This document shows, piece by piece, positions 40,405-51,051 of a DNA stretch of 64,000 bases. The notes below the pieces were generated by a model. That model was given only the letters and a program-made list of their open reading frames with translations, was not told the origin of the DNA and did no database searches. Each line of letters starts with the position of its first letter. Within the stretch, counting starts at the first letter, position 1. The DNA lies in assembly GCA_036172665.1 (NCBI GenBank), contig CM069878.1, forward strand, positions 22,681,501 through 22,745,500, read 5' to 3'. Source of the DNA: Prosopocoilus inquinatus. Its lineage: Eukaryota > Arthropoda > Insecta > Coleoptera > Lucanidae. The position numbers and the translations under genes are program-made.

Positions 40405-43400
40405 ATACAGCAGCGGTAAAATCCTTAAAGGCTCATGGCTTCCAAATTTTGCATCACCAATTTCCATTTTTTCCTGTCTTTCGCTCTTATACCCTAATTC
40501 TATACACCTATTTGTTCCAGATCTTTCATAATCGCTTCTACCTAATATTTTCTCGGTCTATCTCTTTTCCCATTGCTTCCTTTTCCATCCTGAAATACCA
40601 TTGTTGCACATCTCTCTTCATTCATTCTGATGTCATGGCCAGACCATCGCACACTTATCTGTATTATTTATATTAAGTATTAACTCTATTATGGATAAGT
40701 TCTTCTTAGAACTTTCCTGTCTCATTTCTGTATTTTTTTTCAGCATGGATACCCTTTGATTATTAAAACAAGTTGACTTTCTGTTTCTGCTTTGAAGTTT
40801 TCTTTATTTGTTCTTCTGCGCCACAGTCCCTGATTATCTCTTACACATTCAAAAGTTTTCCTTAGAACTTTCCTTCTTTTCCATCGTGGATAACCCTTTG
40901 AAAATTAAAACAAGTTGGCTTTCTCTTCGTGCTTCGAAGTTTTGTCGTTCTCTTTCAATCTATCAAGTTATGGGTTCGTTAACAAATTACATTACCGCTT
41001 CCTCGCTCTCTTTTATTGGTGCGTAAAATCTTCTTCATTTAACCATATTCCTGAACTTAAATTTTAATTATTCTTAGATCATTTCTTCAACATTGCTTTG
41101 TCTAACCTTCTTGTGTATGTGGTACCCTTGAATAACTCGATCAATGCTCGTTGCATCCTCTTTTCGTTTTGTCTACTGATACATTTGAGTAATGTATATG
41201 TACGGTCGCGTGCAATACATTTTGATCGTCATTGATTATCAAGGATTTGAATTTGACTTCTATTTGATTAAAAGTAAAGAGAATGGTGTCTTAATTTTGA
41301 GTACTAGGAATAAGTTCCTAAAAATTTTATTTATTTTCGACCCTTTTGACAAAATAAAACAAATTTATATGAAAACTTCTAATCACGATATAGAGAACAC
41401 TGGTACGCTCACTCGCTGCTATTTTCAGTTTAAAATTTTGAGCAAGTTGTGTAGTTTGTAAAAATTCGCTAGATGGCAGAATCGTATCGCGGACTGTCAT
41501 TTTTATCAAATTCCGCAGCCGGTTCTTTTGAGGCTCTTGTGGTAAACACAAAACACATGGGCAGAAATAAACAGAGGTCACTACGCAACAACTGGTTTGA
41601 GGTTAAATACTGCATTTTAAATTTTAACTATGAATTTAAAGCGAAGTCGTCAGGCGCAGAAATTTTAATTTAAAGAGGGTATGTATTGGCGAATAATTTA
41701 ATTCGTTTCCTAATTTAGTTACATTGCGGTCAAAATAGAAAGACTTCTCAGAGTTAATTTGTATTGAAGCCCAAGGGGATTTTAACATAAACATGAACTC
41801 ATCATAAGATTGCTATCTAACCTAGAATATCCACCAATCCATCTGGCATTAAACTGACCGATGTACTGATTAAAATATACTCAATATAACGAGTGGATAT
41901 AAACTCACAAAAGTACCTATCGAGTAACATCAGCTCTGCATGCAAGTGACACCAAAAGTGCATAAGGTTAAAGCACCTAAACGTTACTGCAGCTTGTTTC
42001 CTTCAAGTTTGATGACCTTGCAAATTAATTCCATCGAAGCTGAAAATATTAAGTGTTATGTGAGAGGCTCCTAACCTTCTTTATATTATTTCTAATTTAA
42101 TAAACGGATTGTTTAATCTGATTACATCCCTTATTCCAAGATTACCGTAAGTAGCACTTGTCTTCATTTGCATCACAAGTTTGAAAAAACTGATGATGAT
42201 GACCAACGTAATGAAAGTTTATTTACGTTTCACTCTGGCTCTTTCAGAAAATAAAATGATTTATTAATCTCGAAGAAATTGACAAAGAACAGTGAAGCAA
42301 ATAGCGTCTTCGATTCATTTACACTGGTTGCAGTCAGAGTGTTTGCATCTTGTAATAACACAAGATGAAGATACTCGTTGTGCGTTGATTCAATGCCAGT
42401 GAATCAAAAACATTAGTAGATATTTAAAGCATCATTAAATTTTCAGTTAACCAGAATAAACTGCTGTCAAACCAATTTGGGTTACAGATGTAGACTTACG
42501 ATTCATACCATTAATTATGAAATATTGTTAATTATAGATTTTGGAAAGGCTTCAAGAATGAATCAAAATGCAGGTGTCACAATATTAAAGCAACATTTTG
42601 TGTGCTTGATACATTTTCAAGAAAAATTGTAAAAAATCGTTAAGTCAGTGGAAATGAAATCATTCAAAGCACACTGACAGATGATGCTATTTCTCAACTA
42701 AATGTATGCTCCTACTGAACTAATGCTAATCTCACATCTGTCCTTTCTTCCACCACTACCAAACAAATATAAGAAACAAATAATACCAATAACCTCTGAA
42801 AGGTTTGTAAAAATCAAGGCAAAACGTATTTGCTCGTAACATTAGTAAATATCTTTCTACATCTGTTTGATTGCTTGCTAAATTTGACACTCGCCGTTTA
42901 TTCTTTATTTCATTACACACCAACCAAAGTTTGCCATTAATACGCACGTAAATACTGAACATACGTCAATCAATGCCTACAACACGTAATATAACCTACG
43001 GGAGTACATTAATGACGTTTAGTGACAGTCCTTCATACATTGGTGTCATCTAGCGGTAAAATTTAAATCACGTAACTAGACACTACTTTTGACTTACTCG
43101 TTTTGTATGGGGAAGATAGGGAAGTGCGCGTACCAGAGATCTGTATATTGTGCTTCTAATTTACGGAATTGAAACTGACGTTTTATTTGACAGTGATTAC
43201 CAAAATCAAAATTTATTGCTTGCGACAATACATAGATTACATGCGTTTTATGTTTTACTTTTTTATTCACTTATTTCCATGATTTTAATTCTATCTTCCC
43301 GTTAAAAAATGCTGAATTCCATAAATCTATCACAAATTCGTTTTCTCTAGTTCAACATAAGAAGACAAATCAAACTTATAAATTTTGTTGTACCGTTTTG

Positions 43401-43595
43401 AATCCAGCAAAGTATTTTAAAATTTGTCATCAACCGAATTTACAATTTTTTTTCGTTCACCAATCATAAGCAATTTGGTCCCAAATGTCTCGCCGCATTT
43501 ACGTTATCAGGGAAACTTCCTTCGTAATTGAATTGCATCGCTTAAAAAGCAACTTGTTATGCCCAGATAATAGTAATTATTCAAAAGGACGGTTC
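40405..43595. other. No recognised gene
   Basis: AT-rich. Between 40680 and 41000 a diverged direct repeat is visible (GAACTTTCCT...AAACAAGTTG...CTTTGAAGTTTT occurs twice, about 190 bp apart). Short frames show no domains. Confidence 0.4.
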
Positions 43596-43760
43596 GCCAT
43601 TAAGTTCCGGTCGTGAGAGCAGACGCAGCGACATTTCTCGGCATATTTGTGGCTTTACGGCGGGTTTGATGGCAGAAGGCGGCCGGTGACGCGCCATGAC
43701 ATGCTCATTTGCATCGAAATGTCCCCCAATTCATGCAGTCTGCTCTCGTATCCTGCAGCT
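43596..43760. other. GC-richer block with an octamer motif, possible regulatory element
   Basis: Locally GC-rich sequence in an AT-rich 4-kb gap. ATGCTCATTTGCAT (43701-43714) contains the POU octamer ATTTGCAT preceded by a half-site-like ATGCTCAT. No coding signal. Regulatory function is a guess. Confidence 0.2.
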
Positions 43761-44753
43761 TGCCTTAAACTTACGTTATATCCGCAATGTTTACTCTTGT
43801 TTCTTGTAGTCTCCCAATTATCATAAGCAACATCTACCCTTTAGAACATAAAGCGATGACGTCGTTATGTTCTATTTCGTTTCATGTTTTCTGCATGAAA
43901 TTGCCGAAAGAAAATTATAAAACTTCACCATTTCAGGTAGATACACATTCACATTTCTCCGTCTTTGGATTATTATTTACAAAATCTATTGTAGAAGATG
44001 ACATCTTAATAGCTCCTGTTTTTTTTTTCATTGTTCGCCTTTGATGACACTGAAAACCATCAAATTTTAATTTATGGTTCGTTCCCATTCATGAAAGTCA
44101 AATCTAATGGGAGCTTCGTGCGTTTTCTATTGATGTCCCTCTGTATATTCCACACAGTCTGGAAGATGAGATTGAACTATCAATCGTCCGAGATGAACAC
44201 ATCTGTACGTTATAATTCATTAAAGACAGTAGTAAAAGTTTACCGAGGTTATACGGTCGAATTAAAGGAACGTACGGCCCTTCTAATGCAGCTTTATTCC
44301 ACGCTGTACCTTTATGGACTTTTAAGGTCGTTTCAGTTTGGACGAAGATGGGCGATGAACATGGTTGTGAAGAATTTTCTAGTTGATATTGTTTCATAAC
44401 AATTTACTTTAAAAAGACAATTTAGAAAATATGAATTGTTAAAAATACAATCTTAATAATAAATTAAGTAAATTATCTGCAAAATTAAAATTAAATTAAA
44501 AACAGTGTAAGGATTCTAATTTCCTAGCCGTACCCAAAAACAAGCAAAAAATATTATTTAATATCCCGGTCTCAGACAAAGCCTTCACTTAAACTCGCGA
44601 CACCAGTTTACAAAAACAATACCTCATGCAACATAATAACTTTTTAGTTAAAGTGTCATGTACCAAATGAAACATGAGTTGAATTTTATGTCACAATAAT
44701 TCAGTGGGTGTTTAAGACATCAATAGTGTAGTAAAAATGTATATCGGATAATA
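43761..44753. other. Unrecognised open frames
   Basis: A 122-codon plus-strand frame (44031-44399) overlaps a 97-codon minus-strand frame (44104-44397). Neither has a domain that I recognise or a clear start context. Possibly a fragment of an unidentified transposon or gene. Confidence 0.25.
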
Positions 44754-44896
44754 TACAGGGTGTCCCAGAGCTCCGTAAAAGTTCCATAACTTTCTTACTA
44801 TTCCAGGTATCGATTCAATTTTTTTTTGTATAATAGCAGCGCTTCCATTGCACATTTTAAAATTATTTTCGTTTATATACAGCATTATAAAAATAT

Positions 44897-45224
44897 TGTG
44901 GCGAGCCAACCTGACTTAGCGCAAGGCGTCAAGAAGTCGGTCCGCTGTTATGTGTCATCGGCCGTCACGCGGCCGGGGCCTACATCGAACAAACTAGAAT
45001 CTTCCAGCGTAGAGACTTCCAGACGCCAGCAAATGATATAAAATCGCCCGGAGTTGACTCACCAGTCAGTCGAATTCGAACAGCGATCGTCGAAGTTAGA
45101 TTTTTAGTGTGAAAATAAATTATTACAAATAAATTAGTTTTTAAGCTTTATTAAATTACGGTTAAGTTTTTATCGAGTGTTTTATTCGTTTAAATAAATA
45201 AACTCAAACCCTAGAAACGTAACA
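44897..45224 (+). repeat. 5' LTR of gypsy copy 2
   Basis: 328 bp, TGTGGCGAGCC...CGTAACA with a GATATAAAATCGCC TATA region near 45040. Differs from the 3' LTR at three positions that I can see (AGCGTAG/GGCGTAG, TTAGTGTG/TTAATGTG, TATCGAG/TACCGAG). Confidence 0.93.
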
Positions 45225-45419
45225 GTGGTGTCAGGTGTGGGGTCTGCTATAAAGGAGCGACCCAGGGAGTATACCACCGCCGAGGATGTTCGCCGCATTG
45301 TGGAACAGGTCTTCAAGCAGAAGAAGCCGCTGGTGTGTTGGAATTGCCAGGAGGAAGGACATGTTCGCAGGCGATGTCCAAAGCCCAGACAGGATCCAAG
45401 GAAGCCACAGTTAAACTAA
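45225..45419 (+). pseudogene. Gag remnant with intact CCHC zinc knuckle (copy 2)
   Basis: After a deletion that joins the primer site to late gag, the frame reads VGSAIKERPREYTTAEDVRR, EQVFKQKKPL and then CWNCQEEGHVRRRCP, a canonical C-x2-C-x4-H-x4-C nucleocapsid knuckle, and stops after KPQLN (45417-45419). The pol frame overlaps it in the -1 frame, so the family normally needs -1 frameshifting to make Gag-Pol. Most of Gag, including the SAP motif, coiled coil and capsid region, is gone. Confidence 0.85.
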
Positions 45420-46036
45420 GCCGGGTCGGTGCAGAGGGGCAAACGTCGACCCGTATTCAAAGGCCCCCAAAGACGAAAGCCAACCAAGTAATATCCCTAC
45501 GGCAGTTAACCAGCAGTATCTTCGTGGATGTTACCATTGATGACATTCCTCACACCATGTTGTTGGATACGGGTGCGACGAAGACCATCCTAAGACCCGA
45601 CGTCATTAAGTCATCTGGACGCACCGAGCCGACCAAGTGGAAACTGAAAACTGCAACTGGAACATCAGCAACTGTCCACGGTGAAGTAGAGGTTATCATC
45701 ACCATTGGTTCAACTCCAATAAAACACCGTGCACTGGTGGCAGATATAGAGGACGAGGCAATTTTGGGCATGGACGTCATGTGTGCCCACGGGTTCCAAT
45801 TGGACTTAAAGCGTGGCGTGATGGCGGTCAATAATGAGGAGTTGGTTCTACATCAACGAGGGGACGTGGCCGCTCGAGTAGTCCTCGCTGAAGACGTTGG
45901 TTACCCAGCAGGACTGAGGTTATCGTCGACGCAAAACTGGACGGTGTTTTTCAAGATGGGCAAGTCATTATGGTTGAACCTAATACTGATGATCAAAGGA
46001 TTGGAAGAGGAGTCCTCGTTGGGAAAATGTTGTTGA
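45335..46036 (+). pseudogene. Gypsy protease region (copy 2), frameshifted
   Basis: Carries MLLDTGATKTILRPDV, the aspartic protease active site, and LGMDVMCAHGF, the second protease motif. It matches copy 1 closely to VLAEDV. A 1-base deletion near 45898 (GTTGGTTACCC against GTTGTATTACCC) then puts it out of frame until the stop at 46034-46036. The downstream RT continues in the other frame. Confidence 0.88.
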
Positions 46037-47829
46037 CGGCGAAGAAGGAAGTACCTGTCCGCCTGATGAACGTCAATTGTTTCTCTGTCAATATCAAGAA
46101 AGGAACAATCTTGGGAAGCTGCACCATGGTGTCCTCCATCTCCCGGCAACTTGAAACAAACGTGCCAGAAGCGAAAGTCCCAAAGAAATTATGGGAAATG
46201 GTTATGTCAACAGCCCAGGAATTGACTCCAGACCAGAAGACAAAAGCAAAGAATCTGATCGGCCGCTATCAAGATGTATTTGAGGTAGAAAATGGATCCA
46301 AGGGAAGAACTGATGTCGTGAAACACAAAATAGAGACTGGAGAAGAAAGACCTATCCGTCAAGCTCCAAGGCGATTACCGTTGGCGAAGCGTGAGGAAGC
46401 GGAACGCATTATTCGCGAGATGGAAAAGGATAATGTAATAGAACCATCAAGCAGCCCGTGGGCGTCACCAGTAGTGCTTGTGAAGAAGAAGGATGGGTCC
46501 ACCAGGTTCTGTGTAGACTACCGGTTACTCAATAATGTCACCAAGAAGGACAGCTATCCCTTGCCACGGATTGATGATACCCTGGACACCCTGGCCGGCT
46601 CAAAGATCTTCTCAACTTTGGACTTAAAGAGTGGATATTGGCAAGTGGAGCTGGCGCCCGAAGATCGAGAAAAGACGGCGTTTTCTATTGGTATGGGTCT
46701 GTGGCAGTTCACAGTGATGCCATTCGGGTTATGTAATGCCCCAGCGACATTCGAGAGGTTAATGGAGACGGTTCTGAAAGGTCTGTCCTGGACAACGTGC
46801 ATGGTGTACCTTGACAACATAATTGTCGTGGGAAAGACGTTCGACGACCACCTAAGGAACCTGGAAGGAGTGTTCCAGCGGCTTCGCGGAGCTGGACTAA
46901 AGCTTAGCCTCAAGAAGAGTCACCTGTTCCAGAAGGAAGTGAATTACCTGGCGCACATTGTTAATGGAAACGGGATCGCCGTGGACCCTGTGAAGATTCA
47001 GGTGGTGAAAGACTGGCCAACTCCCAGAAATAAACACCAAATAAGGAGTTTCCTTGGCCTGTGCACTTACTATCGGCGCTACGTTCTTGGATTTGCAGAC
47101 ATTGCAAAGCCGTTAACAAAACTCACTGAAGAAGGTCGTCCATTTGAATGGGACCAACAGTGTCAAATTGGCTTTGAACAACTAAAGCAGTACTTGGTTA
47201 GTGCTCCTATTCTGAGTTATCCTCTCCCGGAAGGCAAGTTCGTCGTGGACACAGATGCTAGCAACGTTGGGATTGGTGGCGTACTCTCCCAGATACAAGA
47301 GGGGCAAGAGAAGTTGATCGGCTACTTCAGTAAAGTCCTATCAAAGCCGGAACGAAACTATTGCGTCACAAGAAGGGAATTGCTAGCCGTCGTAAAAACG
47401 ATAGAACACTTCTACAAGTACTTGTATGGTAGACGCTTCCTGCTGAGGACCGACCACGCCGCTCTAAAATGGCTTCTCCGTTTCAAGAACCCAGAAGGGC
47501 AAGTTGCACGATGGATCGAACGACTTCAAGAGTACGATTTTGAAATTCAGCATCGGGCAGGAACTAGCCATCGAAATGCCGATGCTCTGTCGAGAAGACC
47601 CTGTGCCGAAGACTGTAAGCACTGTAGTTTTTTGGACGAGAAAATAGCCACGACTGCGAGGACAGCCATTGTTGATGACAAATGGCAAGACGAAGAACTG
47701 CGAAGAGACCAGGAGAACGACCCGGATTTGAAATTAGTGCTAGAGTGGAAAAGCAGGGACACGAGGCCTACCTGGGAAGAGGTAGCACCATGTGCACCGT
47801 CCGGACGGAATGGTGGAAAGGTTCAATAG
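45970..47829 (+). pseudogene. Gypsy RT-RNase H region (copy 2) with YLDN active site
   Basis: 619 codons covering the RT (CVDYRLLNNVTKKDSYPLPR, FTVMPFGLCNAPATFERLM) and RNase H (VVDTDASNVGIGGVLSQ, RRELLAVVKTIEH). The catalytic box reads MVYLDNIIVVG where copy 1 has MVYLDDIIVVG: a single G-to-A change replaces the second essential Asp. The frame ends at the integrase deletion (APCAPSGRNGGKVQ). RT activity is therefore not expected from this copy. Confidence 0.9.
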
Positions 47830-49051
47830 AACCATCAACCGACATTTGTCCAAGGTCGTTTCCAATCATCAGAGGGACTGGGACACGTACATCCCCCTGT
47901 TTCTAATGGCATACCGCTCATCTGTTCATGAGACAACAGGGGAGACTCCCGCGAAAGTGGTATTCGGGCGAGAGCCGAGACTGCCCTGCGACCTGAAGTT
48001 TGGTGTGAAGCTTGGCGAAGTCTCTGCCGACGAAGATTACGTGAGCAAATTACGCAGGAAAATGGATGATATCCACAACCAAGTGCGTCACAATATACAG
48101 ACGGCCAGTGATCGGATGAAGGAGCACTATGACATCAACGCTCAACACGGGGGATACCAACCTGGAGCACTGGTCTGGCTTTATAACCCCCAAAGACGTC
48201 GAGGTCTCTCCCCAAAATTACAGACCTCTTGGGAAGGTCCTTACAAAGTGATGAAACGGATCAACGACGTCGTTTACCGCATCAGGAAGGTCCCCCATGG
48301 CAAACCCAAAGTAATCAACTTCAACCGGATAGCCCCTTACCATGGAGAAGCAGATGAAGGGACAGTACAAAGGGCGCAAGTTTCCGAAGTGAACTTCGAA
48401 ACCTTCATGTCTCATCACGCCGAAGGAAGCAAGGCACGGTTTGGAGTGACCACGGAGAAGCAACAAGATCTCTTTAAAGTGCCACTGGAGTACAGTCTGG
48501 CCCACTGCGTAGCAGAAGACCTGAAAATGTCCAAAGGAATCGCTCAGGTGTTTAGGAAGAAATTTGGCCAAATCGAGGAGCTACGAAGACAGCATCCCGT
48601 GGTAGGCAAGAGCTTGCAGATCATTGATTCGACGGCAGATCGGAGGCGCCACGTGCATTATTTAGTCACTAAGAAGACATCAAGCGGTAAACCTGACTAT
48701 GTGACTATGTGGAGAGCCCTATATAGCCTGAGGAGACAGCTAATAGAGAACCATCAGATGAAGTTAGCCATCCCCAAATTGGGCTGCGGATTGGACGGAC
48801 TAGACTGGAGAGTAATTCGAAGCATGTTGGAAGTCATCTTCCACAGAACGGGAATTGAAGTCCTAGTCTGCAGCCACCACCCACAGGCAACAGTCAGCAA
48901 CAGCAAAACCGTAGACTGTTACTTCTTCCAGGCGGGAAGTTGCAAGAATGGGCCAGCATGTAGATTCCGACACCCTCCTTCAAGACTATCACCAGGAACA
49001 TTTCGAGACGAAACGTTTCTAAGAAGGGGGCAGTGTGGCGAGCCAACCTGA
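47792..49051 (+). pseudogene. Integrase C-terminus + macrodomain + CCCH finger (copy 2)
   Basis: A 419-codon open frame begins just before DGMVERFNRTINRHLSKVV (last catalytic Glu of integrase). It continues through the integrase C-terminal domain (GALVWLYNPQRRRGLSPKLQ, WEGPYKVMKRINDVVYRI), the TARG1-type macrodomain (about 48480-48870: SLAHCVAEDLKMSKGIAQVF, YLVTKK, GCGLDGLDW) and the CCCH finger (CYFFQAGSCKNGPACRFRH). It ends inside the 3' LTR. No stop or indel interrupts macrodomain or finger, in contrast to the rest of the copy. As part of a defective element it is called a pseudogene, but this stretch could still be translated if a start is used. Confidence 0.85.
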
Positions 49052-49361
49052 CTTAGCGCAAGGCGTCAAGAAGTCGGTCCGCTGTTATGTGTCATCGGCC
49101 GTCACGCGGCCGGGGCCTACATCGAACAAACTAGAATCTTCCGGCGTAGAGACTTCCAGACGCCAGCAAATGATATAAAATCGCCCGGAGTTGACTCACC
49201 AGTCAGTCGAATTCGAACAGCGATCGTCGAAGTTAGATTTTTAATGTGAAAATAAATTATTACAAATAAATTAGTTTTTAAGCTTTATTAAATTACGGTT
49301 AAGTTTTTACCGAGTGTTTTATTCGTTTAAATAAATAAACTCAAACCCTAGAAACGTAACA
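49034..49361 (+). repeat. 3' LTR of gypsy copy 2
   Basis: 328 bp directly after the polypurine tract. The upstream ORF reads six codons into it (stop at 49049-49051). Confidence 0.93.
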
Positions 49362-51051
49362 ATATTAAAGTTACGTTTTTTTAAATTGAAACACCCCATT
49401 TTGACTTCATTTTTGGATTCTACAATGAATTTGGCGTTAAACTTATTTGAGCCATTTTTACGTATCATTACGTATTCATGATATGAGTCAATTTTTTCTT
49501 GAAAATTCCCGGATGCAAGGTTCCATTCAAAAATTCGTAACCTCTAAACCACAAAAGATAACGCAACTGATTTTTTTCAGTCAATGCCAAGACTGTGGCC
49601 AATCATTCGAGATCAAACCAAATCGTGAAGGGATGTTCCAAGGCTTACTACGATTTTTTGAAGATGAATAATTATATATAACAAAAACTTTATTTTTTCA
49701 AATAGAGTAGCCTATATATTTTCACACCATTCCATAGCTTTTGAAAAGCTTTTCAATGATATACAGTTTGTAGGGTCCAATTCTAATATTCGACGAGTTA
49801 TTGAGAGAATAGCAATTTTTAGATGTGAATATTTAATAAACAACTGAAAGTTTCTAGTAGATTGGCGCCAAAATGAAAAGCGATTCATATTTTAAAACAA
49901 CGTCGCATTAGTTACGGATATATTGTGTCAAAAAGTGCGAATTACTTTGGTTTAATGTTTTATTCGCTGTGCATGATTATCCGCGATGAATCAGTAGGAC
50001 TGCGGCTTTAATTTCAAATTTATCTTCAGTTCGTGTGAATTAGAAGTTCTCTTGATGATTCATGAAAATTCTAACTTGAGTACTCGAGAGAAACTGATAA
50101 TACAGGTCAGTTTCTTTTGAGATTTCCCGAGTACTCAAGTTAAAATTCGAAAGTAACATTCAAATCAGTTTCTCTTGAGATTTCCTGAGAATTGATCTTA
50201 GAATTTTCATGAATCGTCAATAGAACTTCTAATTCACGCGAACTGAAGATAAATTTGAAATTAAAGCCGCAGTCCTACCGATCCATCACGGATAATCATG
50301 CACAGCGAATAAACCAATGTAATTCGCACTTTTTGACACAATATATCCGTAACTAATGCGACGTTGTTTTAAAATATGAATCGCTTTTCATTTTGGCGTC
50401 AATCTACTAGAAACTTTCAGTTGTTTATTAAATATTCACATCTAAAAATTGCTATTCTCTCAATAACTCGTCGAATATTAGAATTGGACCCTACAAACTG
50501 TATATCATTGAAAAGCTTATCAAAAGCTATGGAATGGTGTGAAAATATACAGGCTGTTCTATTTGAAAAAATGGAGTTTTTGTTATTTATAATTATTCAT
50601 CTTCAAAAAATCGTACTAAGCGTTGGAACATCCCTTCACGATTTGGTTTGATCTCGAATGATTGGCCACAGTCTTGGCATTGAATGAAAAAAAATCGGTT
50701 GCGTTATCTTTAGTGGTTTAGAAGTTACGAATTTTTGAATAGAACCTTGCATCCGGGAATTGTCAAGAAAAAATTTACTCACATCAAAAAGTATGATTGA
50801 TACGTGAAAATGACTCAAATAAATTTAACGCAAAATTTATTGTAGAATCCAAAAATGAAGTCAAAATGCGGTGTTTCAATTTAAAAAAACGTAACTTTAA
50901 TATTTTTATAATGCTTGGACACCCTGTATATAAACGAAAATCATTTTAAAATGTGCAATGGAAGCGCTGCTATTATACAAAAAAAAATTGAATCGATACC
51001 TGGAATAGCAAGAAAGTTATGGAACTTTTACGGAGCTCTGGGACACCCTGA

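Larger units (their letters stand above)
44897..49361 (+). mobile_element. Second gypsy copy, internally deleted (copy 2)
   Basis: 4465 bp with ATAT target duplications (44893-44896 and 49362-49365) and LTRs of 328 bp. Primer site at 45226 and polypurine tract AAGAAGGGGGCAG at 49021-49033. Compared with copy 1 it lacks nearly all of gag (junction near 45240) and the integrase zinc finger plus most of the core (junction near 47800). It also has a 1-base deletion near 45898 and a YLDD-to-YLDN change. Its LTR U3 is clearly diverged from copy 1 in the first 150 bp, so it is another subfamily. It could move only with help. Confidence 0.95.
44754..51051. mobile_element. Large palindromic (foldback) element carrying gypsy copy 2
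   Basis: The left arm (44756-44896 continuing at 49362-50120) and right arm (about 50140-51050) are near-perfect inverted copies of about 0.9 kb meeting at about 50130. The outer ends are CAGGGTGTCCCAGAGCTCCG and its inverse. The left arm is split by the gypsy insertion: ATAAAAATAT / ATATTAAAGTTACG corresponds to uninterrupted TATAAAAATATTAAAGTTACG (inverted at about 50895-50915). The right arm carries 9 extra bases, including a second CACCCTGTATA near 50925. Paired open frames (49447-49671 plus; 50636-50818 minus) are mirror images, not evidence of a gene. Confidence 0.9.

Noticed and set aside
44031..44399. Overlapping 122-codon plus and 97-codon minus frames
   Set aside because: Parts look protein-like in more than one frame, but I recognise no family and see no gene structure.
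45550..48571. Minus-strand open frames in gypsy copy 2 (for example 46554-46913, 48218-48571)
   Set aside because: Antisense to RT, RNase H and macrodomain coding sequence, mirroring those of copy 1.
49447..50818. Two similar open frames (plus 49447-49671, minus 50636-50818) as a duplicated gene
   Set aside because: They are the two mirror arms of the palindromic element, so similarity is expected. The second copy is frame-altered and no domain is seen.
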